Source: Eutreptiella sp. 'Long Island Sound 2002'
Lineage: Eukaryota > Euglenozoa > Euglenophyceae > Eutreptiales > Eutreptiaceae
DNA: 64,000 nt
Reading direction: 5' to 3'
Assembly: GCA_964036045.1 (NCBI GenBank)
Contig: OZ038402.1
Coordinates: forward strand, 7,580,971 to 7,644,970
The translations under genes and the position numbers were made by a program. Each line of letters begins with the position of its first letter. Position 1 is the first letter of the stretch. Below are positions 9,030 through 20,742 of the stretch, piece by piece. The notes beneath the pieces were generated by a model, which was not told the origin of the DNA, did not search any database, and was given only the letters and a program-made list of their open reading frames with translations.

Positions 9030-10403
9030 TTAGCGCCCTGAGCTCTCCCCTGATGCGGTTTGAGCGCTTGTGAGGCCGACGAATCGTCCCTTACTTGCTT
9101 GCTCTCTTCCATCTTTCGGTGACGGAGTGGCCATATACCCCCCCCCTGCTGAATCCAGAGGAGGATGGCCCCTCTCTTCAATTCGTCACTCCCCACCTGC
9201 TGAATCCTTGGGAAACCAGGTCGGGCGACTGACCTTCATTTTTCTGAGCTCTTGGGGCCTTGAAGCCCATACGACGTTGCGCAACGGATGCCGCTGTCAT
9301 CGGCATTGCGAATTTTTGGTGTGTGGTCTGGTTCCATGGCACTTGCGGAATCCAGACCGGTCAACGTGTGTCTCGAGACTATATATGCCTGAACTCAGGC
9401 GTTATCCTGTCCACCCTCCTGCAATGCCTTATCCTGACCGTGGCGTGGTTTGGCGCTCTGTCCAGAGCGTGTTTACACGCCTATTTACCCAGATTATTGC
9501 TTGTTTTTCTGCCCTCCAAGATATGTGCATCTGTATGTTAAGTGTCATCAGCCCATCGCTGAGGGATGGACTGTTTTTCACCACGAATCGGGATACAGAG
9601 GCGCCTTGAGTCGCCGTGTACATGTTCTTACAGCCTGGTCCAGCCTGGACCAGTACTTGATTACAGATTCTACTGTTTGAGTGCTTGTGATACCGTGCTG
9701 CCCTATTCGCTGTGATGTGTGGAGATCCTGATGGCGCCAGGCGGGAAGCCCAGTTGCCTGACTACACTCCCAGCGGTCCGCCACTGTCAGTCCCAGTGTG
9801 AGCCTACCGATTCGCAGACGCACTTGCATTCGGATGGCGGCCTCCGGTGCTCCTGACCTCGGTCAGTCTGCCTGGGAAACTGGTGGTTTGAGGAGTCGAC
9901 GCCTCCGCCCACACTGCATGAGGACTCCCTCATGTATGGCCTTCGTCGTAATAGGGCGAGGGCGAGGGAAAAGACGGCCTTGATGCCCGATCCCTTAAGG
10001 AGGAGTTCCCTTAAGATTTGGGGTTCTTAAGGAGTTCGACTATGGCAGTCTGGACTCGCGTCGTATGGATATGGACATGGTGCCCCCGAGGAAGGACCCG
10101 TGGGGACTCTCCCCAGTCGGCGGGCCTTGGGAAGCTTGGGGTAGCCTGATGGATCTTTGTGGTCGCTCTCGACCTGTGGGACCACCTCGGTCGTCGTGTG
10201 TCGCCTATGTTGGCCGTGTATGCCACTGCCACTGTGGTGGTGACCGTAGCAGCCGGCACCCGGTGCGCCTGGTATGGGTTAACGGGTCCTTTGGATGCCG
10301 AACAATCGCCGCCAGGACCCGGGATTTGATACCTGATACTATACATGTGCTACGAGCTTATACAGCATCATACCTATTCTACTGTGACTTACTGAAGTGA
10401 GGA
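9030..10403 (+). other. Element A 3' noncoding region
   Basis: No coding frame here resembles a known protein; the open frames are short and overlap at random. GC content is intermediate. The region ends in a purine-rich tract (10391-10403) followed by TGTGACACC and a run of C at 10404, an arrangement common at the start of Ty3/gypsy 3' LTRs. Another purine-rich stretch at about 9951-9976 is a second candidate polypurine tract. Neither can be confirmed without the 5' LTR. Confidence 0.35.
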
Positions 10404-12769
10404 TGTGACACCCCCCCCCCCGTCAGGAAGTGGTCCTGGGTACCCGCTGCCATGCTTGGGTGTTATCGAGCCCCCCCCAGGGTTTGCTCTAAGGAGGGGG
10501 GTGAAGCGGTACCCAGAACCCCATGGCTAGGTTACGGCATACAACCGGTCTCCGGTCCACTAACCCCATGTACGGAAGGGAAGACGCCCGTTGACGCTCC
10601 GTTCCGTCCCGCATCGGCAACCGATGCACCGCCAGCGGGGATTTGTATATCAGAACATCAGGAATCAACAGGGTTTTATTTTCATATTGTTTCCGTCAAT
10701 TTTTATGCTTCCGTTCTGATATTCACTGTTTTGACTGCTGGCGGTTGGATCGCGACTTTACCGTAACCGCCAGTTTAACTGTTTATAATGGAAATTTTAA
10801 CGCAATCCGTCACGAAGGCTCCAAAGCCTTCAGGAACTGCATGGACGCTTCCGCAATTTTCACATCTTACACTCGCAACCTTAATCCGAATTTTTCAGGA
10901 TGTCGAAATCGGATTTTCGACTTCGACATCCCCGCACTTGATTTGACCTCTTTCGAGTGGACCTACGTGCTTCCCTATGCACGAATCAACTTCCCTTTTA
11001 TCTTGCCCTCCATTTGACTCAGAGATATGGGCAAAACAAAGTTGATTCGTGAGGCCACTTGTGAGGGTCATATCTCGTGCCGCTTGCGAGTATTGACGAT
11101 AAGGAAAAGTGGGATATATTCACAATACTCCCGACGTAATTTAGGAAGCATTATATGCCTTGCGCCTCCACACGTGCGCGCTAGTGTAATGGATCATGGT
11201 CAAGAGGGTAGAGTTTGCGTTACAACTCATTGGCCATGATATTGCGTGCGTTAAGATAACTTTCGAGTGTAGCGCGCAAGTGTTGGTGTTGCATAGGAAC
11301 TCTCCTTGAGTTCCTATGAGCGATTGACACAAAGTTATGCCCTTGGAGGGGCATGACATATCGTGGTGGGAGCTACCTTTTTGGGCAATATGTGGTATGT
11401 GCCATGTGTTGTGTTGCGTGCCCATTTGGCGGGTCCATCGCTCCAAGCCGAACCCGCCAATGGACCTCATATTGTGCAAGCCCCTTCTCCATACTCCCCA
11501 CGATCAATTGCAAGCCTAACCTTCGTGAAGGGAAGCTTGTGTGGCGATCCCAAAGCGATGCGTTGGGAGCAAGGTGTGTGTTTTGCAATTTTCCATATTT
11601 TCATGTGCCCACTTGGGAAGTAGCGCTCGTAACCTTTCAAGGCGCCCCAAGTGGAGCACATATGTGGGATCGAAGGTCATTGGTGTCAAGTCATTGTGTG
11701 TAGAAGGATTAAGTGATTGCACGATCCAAGCCGAAGATATTATAATATAAATATGCACCTTTCAAGGCACTTTTGTGTGTGCTTGTGCCAATTTTGCCAT
11801 TTTTGGCCCGTCATGATGTCAAGTGGCGACCGTGTATCTCAACGTTGCGCTCAATTGACATCATGACCCAAGTGAGATATGGGGGTACATACTTCGGTGC
11901 CCAACATATCTTGGATCCGGCGAATAACTCCTCTTAGGCTTGGCATACCGTGGCCGCCATATTGGCGATTTGGGACTATCCCAAATCATGGGCTCACTTG
12001 GCGACCCTGCCATTCCCAATATCGGAGGAGTTGGGCGACGCCCAAAAGATATGTTGGACCAACATGACTTGATACCAATCCTATGGCACACTCCGGTCCG
12101 AGTCGGGCATGTGCCTCATTTGCCTTAACCACGAGTGTGCGCATTTTTGGCCATTTTGAGCAATTTTCCACTTTTGCTGCCCGCCGTGCAATATGTTCTA
12201 ACCCTCGTGCACGCCGGACGCATGGACCAATGGACCATATATGACATGGGTGTTATGGGTAATGGTCCCCATGGTCCACACACCACGTGGGCGAAGCGGA
12301 GCCACCTTCGTTAAGGCGCTAGCCCAAAGTGAGTGTGGGCAATTTTGCAATTTTGGCATTTGTGGACCCAATTGGGATCGTCACCACGCCGAGTGGCATG
12401 AAGATCTTTGAGAGCCAAGGGCATGGGAGTCTTCGTTGGACTCCGGGTTAATCACGTATGGAATGCCCGATCCAATCTCCAAGCCGGCGTGGAGATATAC
12501 TATTGGGGGCACTCCGAATTTTGGCTCATTTCGAGCAGCCAAAATGACCCCATTTTGGGACCCCAATTTCCCCCTTCCGTGTGGTCAATTGGCAGGCCCA
12601 TTTCTCTAAGCCCATAAGGAGCCCGGACCCAAATCAAGGTTATACACTCAGATATGAGTCCTAGGTCCTGCCTCCTACCCTGTGAGCCATTGGCCTTACC
12701 GTGGCCGGGCGGGCCACGCGTGGGAATGACGCCAATTTTGGTGATTTTGGCATCATGACCCCACATGAC
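10404..12769. other. Unassigned noncoding DNA, possible 3' LTR of A then degenerate repeats
   Basis: I see no supportable gene. After the C-rich start, which may be the 3' LTR of element A, composition turns AT-rich at about 10,650. Between ~11,750 and 12,760 short phrases of the kind caattttg/cattttggc recur about every 200-400 bp (near 11785, 12140, 12340 and 12740), suggesting an old, badly decayed repeat. No boundary can be drawn. Confidence 0.3.
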
Positions 12770-13180
12770 TCATCCGTGTTGCCCTGATGCCGATACCTCA
12801 GAGGGAACCAGGTTGGGTGAGGGCTCCAGGAGGTTCGTATTCGAAGGGCATAGGGTCAGTTGCCTCGTCCCTACCTCTGACGGGTCCGGACGAGGGGTCA
12901 ATCCTGGAGATTTTTGAGTTAATTTCAGTTTGGGCTGAAACAGCCCATTTTCAGCTACCAACTCCGGGGTGATAATGACGGGGCCATATCTCTCGCTCAG
13001 AGTGGAGTTGGGACCTGCCGTTAGGGAAGCATAGGGAGCGACTGTCAGTTGGCCTCGGATCCACTTGGTTCCCAGGAACTCGCCTGTGGCTGGGCGGGAC
13101 ACCTCCCCTATTGGCAGGGTTTCAGGGTCCAGACTGAGCAGGGCATGGGTTGTGTTTGAGCCCCCGCCCCCACCAGCCAC
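12770..13180 (-). CDS. Unrecognised possible ORF, 136 codons
   Basis: An open frame starting next to a Gly-rich stretch, with protein-like mixed composition (regularly spaced Leu, Pro, Thr, Glu) rather than the Cys/His/Arg bias of the spurious frames nearby. No family is recognised. It has no visible upstream exon or element context. It could be an exon of a host gene, part of an element, or chance. Confidence 0.22.
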   Translation of the reverse strand: MAGGGGGSNTTHALLSLDPETLPIGEVSRPATGEFLGTKWIRGQLTVAPYASLTAGPNSTLSERYGPVIITPELVAENGLFQPKLKLTQKSPGLTPRPDPSEVGTRQLTLCPSNTNLLEPSPNLVPSEVSASGQHG

Positions 13181-14366
13181 TGAGAGGGTCGGACCTGGGA
13201 TTGGGATACAAGTTAGGATAGAGTGTCCATTGTCCTGTGATGCCCTTACCCCAGTCCAGTCTTAACCCCATGTGTACATATCCTGATGTGTTGCTGTACA
13301 TACTTTCGTTCCCTCTTTGCAGAGTGGCAAGGATTCTGAAACGCTTTGTCACATGACATGAGCGCATTGATGCCCCTGTGAGCGTAGTGCTTTGCCTGCC
13401 TGCCCACTTGCGCGTGTCCCGCAGCGTCCCGTGGCCGGCCCCCCACAGGAACGCGTCACTAGAGGGACAACACCACAAACCGTGCCCAAACACACCCACC
13501 CAAGACCCCAGCCAGGACTGGCGGGGTTAACAAAACCCGCACCCAACCGCCAACCGGACCCAAACACAAACGCCACACAACAGTAGGAAACCCAGTGCCC
13601 ACAGCCCGGGCACTGAGGCAGCCCGTGCCATGCAGGTGACCCGGCCAAACGAGATCCGGAGCCCGGGGGTAAGGCTGCATCCTAAGGCCTGCGCTGCTTT
13701 GGGACTCGAGGCGGAGCGTGCGACACCCAAGCGCCTCGGAACCCTAGTACCAAGAACGTGCATGCACGCCTTGGGAACGGGATACGCCTGGAAGTCCGGC
13801 GAACCCCTAGGGTTCCGCCCAAAGGAGGGGACGTGCGCAAGCACGGCAGCACACCCTCCCGGCGAGACAAGCATGTCACGCTGGCGGCGATCAGCCCTCC
13901 CGGCGTAGCCCGGGGCCGCTTTGTTGGGGGCCAACAGTCAGGTCTAGCGGGAAGTAAGCCGCCTCCCCTCTTCACACGCGAAGCCTCTTCCTGTTCGTCA
14001 CAGGGGCGACGCCAGGGGGAACCATGGGGCGCCTCTCCACGACCGAGTGCACCTACCTACCTACCTACCTTGTGAACTACAGTCTAGCACTTGGTTAGGG
14101 TTAGAACATTGAGGTGATTATGTCTGAATCCCACCCAGTTCCAGGTATATTTGCATGGGTTACGGACGTGGTGAATGCTAACAAGTGGGACCGGGATTTC
14201 TTGGACATGGTCACGTGCATTTGAGGAAAAAAGGTTTGAGGACAAGACGCCGGCTCCGGACTGAACTGACCGCGTTTCCAGTATCCAGTGCATAAAATCA
14301 TCATCACTGATCCCATCCGCGCGTAGGCGGGTGGGCAGCAGGTGGCTGAGGTGGAGGTCGGTCTGA
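13181..14366. other. Noncoding region with a short ACCT microsatellite
   Basis: No frame here shows a recognisable family. A short tetranucleotide run (ACCT repeated about five times) lies at 14051-14071. GC content is moderate to high. The part next to 14366 may hold the decayed C-terminal end of the nuclease-like gene on the minus strand: a frame at 14084-14366 reads as plausible protein, but I cannot tie it to the domain. Confidence 0.3.
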
Positions 14367-14684
14367 TCATATTGTGGACAAAAGGCTATCCGTAGCCGCA
14401 AAGTATAGGTCTCCCAGTACCCGTCAACCGTATTTATCCCATTTTCTGATGATGGTGGTTGTCACACCATTTTTTGCGGATGGCAGATCCTACACAAAGG
14501 CTGTTGCTCTATCAGCCTGGGCACGCTCGTATTCTCAATCAGCTCGCCACCCCCTCTCAGGAGTATCGATCCCGCAGATGCACAGTAACAGCTCCGGGCG
14601 CAGGGGGGGTGGCAGGTACGCGGCACTGAATACGAGTGGGTCCCCATCAATCACGCGCAGTACGCTATGTTCGTATTGAGCCAT
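14367..14684 (-). pseudogene. Staphylococcal-nuclease-like (thermonuclease) domain, broken
   Basis: Read on the minus strand from ATG at 14684, the first ~105 codons show the SNase signature: V-x-RVIDGDP near residue 9, CGIDTPER near residue 37, a helix with E-x-E-RAQADRATAFV, then KWDKYG and RVLGDLYF near residue 81. The family hydrolyses DNA or RNA in a Ca-dependent way; GIDTPE and RVIDGD correspond to its metal and catalytic strands. Three in-frame stops (TGA after RAD, TAG after AFV, TGA within YG-RV) and loss of frame after 14367 make it a pseudogene. The ATG lies only 12 bp from the LTR of element B, so B landed at or just upstream of the gene's start. Origin, host or viral, is open. 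Confidence 0.7.
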
Positions 14685-14695
14685 TGTCACCCGAG

Positions 14696-15407
14696 GTAAG
14701 AAAAAGTCACTGCCGTGACTTTCTTGGAGGGCTTGATGCAGGCCAAGCCCCCCTTAAAACCCTTTTATTGATGCTAAGACTAACTTAAGTATTTTAATCA
14801 CTCTTTTGAAGCTTTAAGTGCACTTTCTCAAAGTAACTAGGGTTATAACCCTAGCCCTCCCAAGAAGTTCACCCCTACCACTCAATTGAGCGGATGTATC
14901 TTCCTTCATGGAGGATATACCGAAAGAAAATAGGCATTTCATGCCTTAGGCCTTGGTGGTTAAGCCTAGTGGTCTCCCACCCCAAGTTCCCTACACTCAA
15001 TTGTTTCTCCCACTTATTGTGGTTCTACCTTTTAACTGTTTCTGAATTCAGTTGCTTGGCCAGGTCATAATCTGTGTCTGGCCTAACTCCTATGCCCGAC
15101 ATTCCTAACCAGCACTATTTGACCCAAAAGAGTGCACATGAAGTGCTTGATGCAAACGTGGAGGCTAGAGTCAGTCCAGGTTTCACATAAAAATCATTCG
15201 TTTTATTCTTTTGTGATTGAGTCTTTGTGTTTATACCTGCTTTGTCTATCTGCAGCCCTTCTGTCTTACACTGGGTTTCAAACTATTCATTGATGCGATC
15301 CACATCCTGTTCTTCCTCTACTTGCTCCTTTGGTTTTGGGATTTCAACATCAAAAACCTGCAGGATTTCATCAAAGTCTATAGGGCACTAATCAAGGACA
15401 TCTTTCC
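14696..15407 (+). repeat. 5' LTR of element B
   Basis: About 712 bp, starting GTAAGAAAAAG and ending CATCTTTC. It is the reverse-complement match of the LTRs at 44557-45268, 54850-55472 and 58663-59279, including the CTAGGGTTATAACCCTAG-like palindromic phrase (near 14843) and the CTGCAGG phrase near the end. Its ends are not TG...CA. Its length equals that of the 3' LTR of D. Confidence 0.82.
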
Positions 15408-15420
15408 GGTAGCAGAGGCA
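15407..15420 (+). other. Primer binding site of element B
   Basis: Immediately after the LTR the sequence CGGTAGCAGAGGCA matches the complement of an initiator-Met tRNA 3' end (TGGTAGCAGAGG) except for the first base. Element D has the same site with the same C, so the mismatch is a family trait or shared descent. Confidence 0.65.
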
Positions 15421-15661
15421 AACCCTGAGTACCTTTCGAACCGACTCTGAGCAGAAGCACAGGAAAAGGACACTGAAAAGCACATTGAACATGTCCACCC
15501 AACTTTCCTCCTGAACCTGGCTGATCAGAAGCGTACAAGTCCAACTTGGCAGTGTAGCCCATCCGAAGAGTGAACCGCCACTCAGAGCAGCATCTGGGTC
15601 TCAGGACGATCAAGAGCACAGAAGCGCGAATCTAAATCCGCCGGGAACAACACCATTAACC

Positions 15662-17656
15662 ATGGAGACCTTAGCGGCCCATGGTCAGGACAGCCTGCAA
15701 AGGCTCCGCAGGCGAGTCGAAGCCTCCATCGCCGGGTCGGCCTGTCCGGCCTCTTCTTCTACTGTTCTTGGAGGTGGTCCTGAGGAACAAGAGGACCTAC
15801 GAAGGAAGATGGACGAGTTTATGCTCCACGAGGAGTACCACAATTGCACTGTAGGAGAAGATGGAGAAATACCTCTTGATGACCTCGGGTCGCCGCCCCA
15901 AACTGAGATGGGTTCCTTCCTTTATTCGGGGCAATCTACAGACATGGCGGACACAGTATCACTACCGACATGACCAAGAGTACACGAGCACCCGAGAGCA
16001 TGGCATCCAGACCTGCCGACAACTTCAAGGGCTCCTGAAAAGAGTCTGGATCCTCTTCACCCAGACCCCACCTATGGGGCTCTGGATCGCACGGCCCTAC
16101 CTTTGGGCAAATTTCTATCCGGATCTGAAGACCCGGATGTTACAGCCTTGTCAGAGGCTGTCAGGGCAAAATTAGGTATCACTGAATCCTTACCCAAGCC
16201 AGCACTACTCTCACCTTCACCCAGATTGAGCAGATTGGCTGATGATCTCAAAAGATCAAGGGTGTCCAGGTTGCTACCGAAGGTCAGTTGCCCCAGCCCT
16301 TTTCATCCTCGCGCTAGGACAGTCCCAATTGCGAATTACAGGACGTGCCTGTGACTGAGACTGAGAAAAGAGGGCTGTCAGCCGTTGCACCCCTTGCCGG
16401 CGTATTTCCCCCTACTTCAGGCCTAACACCGGGGGGCGGAAAGATGGGCAGACCGATTGCCCGGGCGACCATCCAGCTGGAATTGCCGGAGTTCGACCCG
16501 AAAAATCTGCCCAAATGGGCGGAAGAATTTGCTGAGTTTCTTTTGCTCACTGGCCAATCCCATGTGGATGTGGCCACCAAATGCTCACTGCTGAAACGCT
16601 CATGCAAAATTTGTTTTTTGCAAAAACAGGTGAAACAGATTGTGAAAACCTGTTCAACATGGGCTGAGGTACTCCAAAGACTGGCGAAAACATTCCCAGT
16701 CAATGAGACCGACCTCAGTGTGCGCACACAGATAGAGGAGCTACCTATGCTCCCTGAGTTTCCTTCCTCTGTGCGAGTCTCTGAATACGTCTGCGACCTA
16801 GAGTATCTGTTTTCGCGGATGAACGTGGGCTCTTATGGAGCCACTGAGCCCCACCTGTGGCTCATGAGTAAAATTTCCAACGTACGTGGGATGACTGCCG
16901 CGCTACCTCTGAGAGGAAAAGCCGGACCCACTCGTACGACGAACTGGTGGACCTCCTGATTGAGCTGGCTCTTGAGAGGGAGAATGACTCCCACAGGGAG
17001 AAATTCCTCAAGAAGCACTTTGGTTGAGGTGGTACCCCTACCACCGAACGTGGCGAAAGGAAACGGCCTCAAAATCCCACTAACGCCAACCAGGGAGGTG
17101 GTAAAGGAAGGGGTGGCCTACGTGCCATGAATGAGGTTAAACCTGATGCAGGTACACTCCCTCTGTTCTACTGTAAACCTGTCAATGACAAGGGGTGACC
17201 ATGTCATGCCCCAGACTGCGACCACCGCATTAGTTGTATGCTGCAGATGAAAAGACAGCAGCACTCCAAAGATGGGAACACTGTGACCGATCAGGATCAT
17301 TTCAGGTGTACCATCACCTGTGGCTATTGTGGCAAACGTTGTGACTACGAGGACGAATGTCACAAAAAGAAACGCGAGAGTGATAAACTCAAGCGGCAGG
17401 AGGCTGAACGCCAGAAGAACCAAACACCCACCAGAAACCCTCAGAATGGGGGGGTGGCAAAGGTGGACCCCCTAACCCCCAGAGGCGCTCATCAGCACCC
17501 GCTGCTACTCCCCCTCCTGCCGCAGGTGACCCCAGGAACCGCCCACAGGGGGATAACGCCTCCCCAATGGGGAATAACTCCAAGAAGAGGCGACTGGCCT
17601 GGATGGCCAGGTCCGTCCAGGCTGCAGGGGTGGATGTCAAATTCCCTGCTGAAGAG
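15662..17656 (+). pseudogene. gag: Element B gag, broken
   Basis: The ATG at 15662 opens an N-terminal module ending in TGA at 15971-15973. The same frame then continues as the gag core (PTYGALD...FLSGSEDPDV from about 16060), nearly parallel to D. A frameshift near 16335 moves the core to another frame (16345-16959), another falls near 16885, and further stops follow. The nucleocapsid-like end (about 17190-17440) keeps Cys pairs (C-x3-C-x2-C and DEC), but the knuckle His is replaced (CDYEDEC where D has HYEDEC). The tail KKRRLAWMA...VDVKF is conserved up to the TAG at 17657-17659. Confidence 0.75.
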
Positions 17657-18416
17657 TAGGGGGGCGGCTCTGAAGAGGAGGACTTGGTTTTCTGGATCCT
17701 CGTGAAAATCAGGGATTAAGTTTTTCGAGCGGTGCTTGACACCGGTGCAACACTTTCTATAGTGGCCCGGCGCCTGCTAAAAACGCTGAAGAAAACTAAG
17801 ACCGTGGCCATAAGAGTAGGGGATGGGCGTACCATCCATTTCTTTGGGGGGGGTCGATGAGACAATATGCCTGGGCGACGAAACTGTGACTCAACACTGC
17901 AGAGTGCTGGATACCGACGCCTTTGACATCGTCATTGGTACCGACTTCCTACGAAGAAACCCCCAGGTAAAAAAGCTGTCTCTCCAGCGCCCCTATTCTT
18001 TGCACTGCGACTTTGGCAGTGGGCTCTTCTCCATACCTTTGGAGCTGTCAGGACAAAAAGAGTCTGGGCTGCGCTACGCATCCAAGACTAACTATCGTAC
18101 TGAAAACTATCAATTGGCCCGTCAAGTTTTGGCAAATGGACTGGCGGCCCTTCAGGTAAACCTGGATGAGATCCAGGTGGAATTGTTTGCGAGCCAACAA
18201 AAGCACATCATGCAGTTGTACTGCTCGAAACATTTGAACAACGCTTTCCGCTTCTTCTGCAAAGCGATGGGCGTAGCGTATGCTAACCCTCCCTTCTCCC
18301 TGCTCGCGAAGGTTCTAACCAAAATCGCTTATGAGGGAGGAAGGGTTGTCATGTGCACCCCTGACTGGGGCTGCTCTGGTGAACACGCTTACCTGCGCCA
18401 GATACTAGATCGAATG
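17657..18416 (+). pseudogene. pol: Element B protease and Dam-like domain, 5' part of pol
   Basis: After the TAG (context GAG TAG GGG GGC) the frame reads GGGSEEEDLVFW and then retropepsin DTGATLS. A TAA at 17717-17719 replaces a Gln found in D, and a G-run near 17848 shifts the frame; the rest (17823-18416) is open. It holds the protease flap-side motif (VIGTDFL) and the Dam-like domain: VELFAS, LYCSK, ANPPF (18282-18296), VVMCTPDWG. The frame is cut after LDRM by insertion X and resumes at 33273. Confidence 0.78.
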
Positions 18417-18451
18417 CACATAGAATTTTATGACGTCCAAAAATCCCAAAA
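18417..18451 (+). repeat. Left terminal inverted repeat of X
   Basis: Starts CACATAGAATTTTA and ends in ATCCCAAAA. It pairs with 33238-33272 read on the minus strand at 27 of 35 positions. Confidence 0.7.
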
Positions 18452-18479
18452 CCTGCAACATAAAAAAAAAACAGCCATT

Positions 18480-20580
18480 CAAGTAGTTAGCATGGTGTAA
18501 TTTTTGTTTGGGCGACCTGTGTCCCCATACAACATGCTTCTTTGCATCCAGCACCCTCAAAATAGGGCTGGGGAGGTCTTCAACTGCTTGGCTGAGGCCA
18601 AAAAACACAATTTTTATCAAAAAGCGGCCATTTTTTGCCGTTTTTTTCCATGAAAAATGCCAAATTTTGGTGCATATGCATGCTGTAAGTTGCGTTTGTG
18701 TGATCTGTTTGCCCCTACAACCTGCTTGTTAGCATCCAGCGCCCTCAAAATAGGGGGAGAGGGTCTTCAACTGCTTATCTGAAGCTAAAAAAACTCAACT
18801 TTTGGCCAAAAAACAACCATTTTTGGCCGTTTTTTTCATGAAAAATGGCAATTTTGGTGCATACGCATGCTGTAAATTGTGTTTTCGTGATATAGATGCC
18901 TCTACAACCTGTTTTTTCGTATCCAGCACCCTCCAAATGGAGAGGGGGGTCTTCAACTGCTTGTCTGAGGCCAAAAGAACTCAATTTTTGACCGGAAAAC
19001 GGTCATTTTTTTGCGATTTTTCATGAAAAACGGCAAATTTTGGTACATACGGATGCTGTAAATTGTGTTTTCCTGCTCTGTGTCAGCCTAGATCCTGCTT
19101 CCTCGCATCCAGCACCCTCAAAATAGGGGGGGGGGTCTTCAACTGCTTGTCTGGGGCCAAAAACCTTCAATTTTTGACCAGAAAACGGCCATTTTTGGCC
19201 GATTTTTCATGAAAAATGGGAAGTTTTGGTACATACAGATGCTGCAAATTGTGGTTTCGTCGCCCGTGTGCCCTCACAACTTGCTTTTTCGCATCCAGCA
19301 CCCTCAAAATTGGGGGGGGGGGCTTCGAATGCTTGTCTGGCGCCGAAAAACTCAATCTTTGACCAAAAAACGGCCATTCTTGGCCGTTTTTTTTTCATGA
19401 AAAATGACAAAACTTGGTGCATACGCATGCTGTAAATTGTGTTTTCGTGATATAGATGCCTCTACAACCTGTTTTTTCGTATCCAGCACCCTCCAAATGG
19501 AGAGGGGGGTCTTCAACTGCTTGTCTGAGGCCAAAAGAACTCAATTTTTGACCGGAAAACGGTCATTTTTTTGCGATTTTTCATGAAAAACGGCAAATTT
19601 TGGTACATATGGATGCTGTAAATTGTGTTTTCCTGCTCTGTGTCCGCCTAGATCCTGCTTCTTCGCATCCAGCACCCTCAAAATAGGGGGGGGGGGTCTT
19701 CAACTGCTTGTCTGGGGCCAAAAACCTTCAATTTTTGACCAGAAAACGGCCATTTTTGGCCGATTTTTCATGAAAAATGGGAAGTTTTGGTACATACAGA
19801 TGCTGCAAATTGTGGTTTTGTCGCCCGTGTGCCCTCACAACTTCCTTTTTCGCATCCAGCACCCTCAAAATTGGGGGGGGGGGCTTCGAATGCTTGTCTG
19901 GCGCCGAAAAACTCAATCTTTGACCAAAAAACGGCCATTCTTGGCCGTTTTTTTTTCATGAAAAATGACAAAAGTTGGTGCATACGCATGCTGTAAATTG
20001 TGTTTTGGTCATCTGTGTCTGCCTACAACCTGCTTTTTTGCATCCAGCACCCTCGAAATAGGGGGGGGGGTCTTCAAATGCTTGTCTGAGGCCAAAAAAC
20101 TCAATTTTTGACCAAAAACGGCCATTCTTGGCCGTTTTTTCATGAAAAATGTGTGCTGTAAATTGTGTTTTCGTGATCTGTCTCTCCCTAGAACCTGCTT
20201 TTATGCATCCAGCACCCTCAAAATAGGGCGGGGGGTTTTCAATTGCCTGTCGGAAGCCGAAGAACTCAATTTTTGACCAAAAAGCGGCCATTTTTTGCCG
20301 TTTTTTTCATGAAAAATGGGAAATTTTGGTGCATATGGGTGCTGTAAATTGTGTTTTCCTGATCTGTGTGTGCCTACAACCTGCTTCTTTGCATCCAGCA
20401 CCCTCAAAATAGGGGGGGGGTCTTCAACTGCTTGGCTGGAGGCAAACAAATTCAATTTTTGACCAAAAAAATGCCTTTTTTGGCCGATTTTGGAAGGCAA
20501 ATGGTCTTCAACCGCTTGTCTGAGGCCAAAAAACTCAACTTTTGACCAAAAAACGGCCATTTTTTGGACGTTTTTTCATC
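18480..20580. repeat. Left subterminal satellite of X, about 11 units of ~187 bp
   Basis: The phrase gcatccagcaccctc (with variants) recurs at about 18544, 18732, 18919, 19105, 19291, 19479, 19665, 19852, 20040, 20205 and 20391: steps of 186-188 bp with one of 165. Many units carry an inverted repeat of the form ACGGCCA...TGGCCGT followed by TTTTCATGAAAA, and a variable G-run. A three-unit block (about 18860-19410) is repeated almost exactly at about 19420-19980, a higher-order repeat of ~560 bp. The short frames over it are not genes. Confidence 0.88.
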
Positions 20581-20742
20581 GTTGGGCAAGATGCGAGAAA
20601 AGGGGTTCGATGAAACATTCGGTCCGACCTGTGCAGACCACACTGCCATGCAGAGGCAACGGAGATGTGGGATGGACACCTGGGTTGTTGCGTTAAGAAA
20701 AGACAAAATAAGTTGCTGGCAAAATGCAGTTTGGGCATCTGC

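Larger units (their letters stand above)
1..10403 (+). mobile_element. Ty3/gypsy LTR retrotransposon A (5' end outside the window)
   Basis: Domain order is gag, protease, Dam-like domain, RT, RNase H, integrase, GPY/F-like segment and chromodomain, which is the Ty3/gypsy (chromovirus-like) order. The coding part is much richer in GC than the DNA after ~10,600. The 5' LTR and primer site lie upstream of the window. No LTR pair can be compared, so the right boundary is provisional: a short purine tract (10391-10403) precedes TGTGACACC at 10404, a plausible 3' LTR start. The frame carries three internal stops (1096, 4045 and 8871); the first two recur at equivalent places in the other elements here. 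Confidence 0.85.

Noticed and set aside
9070-9680. Overlapping 76-179-codon ORFs after element A
   Set aside because: Three frames are open at once, with Cys/Leu-rich random composition and no motif.
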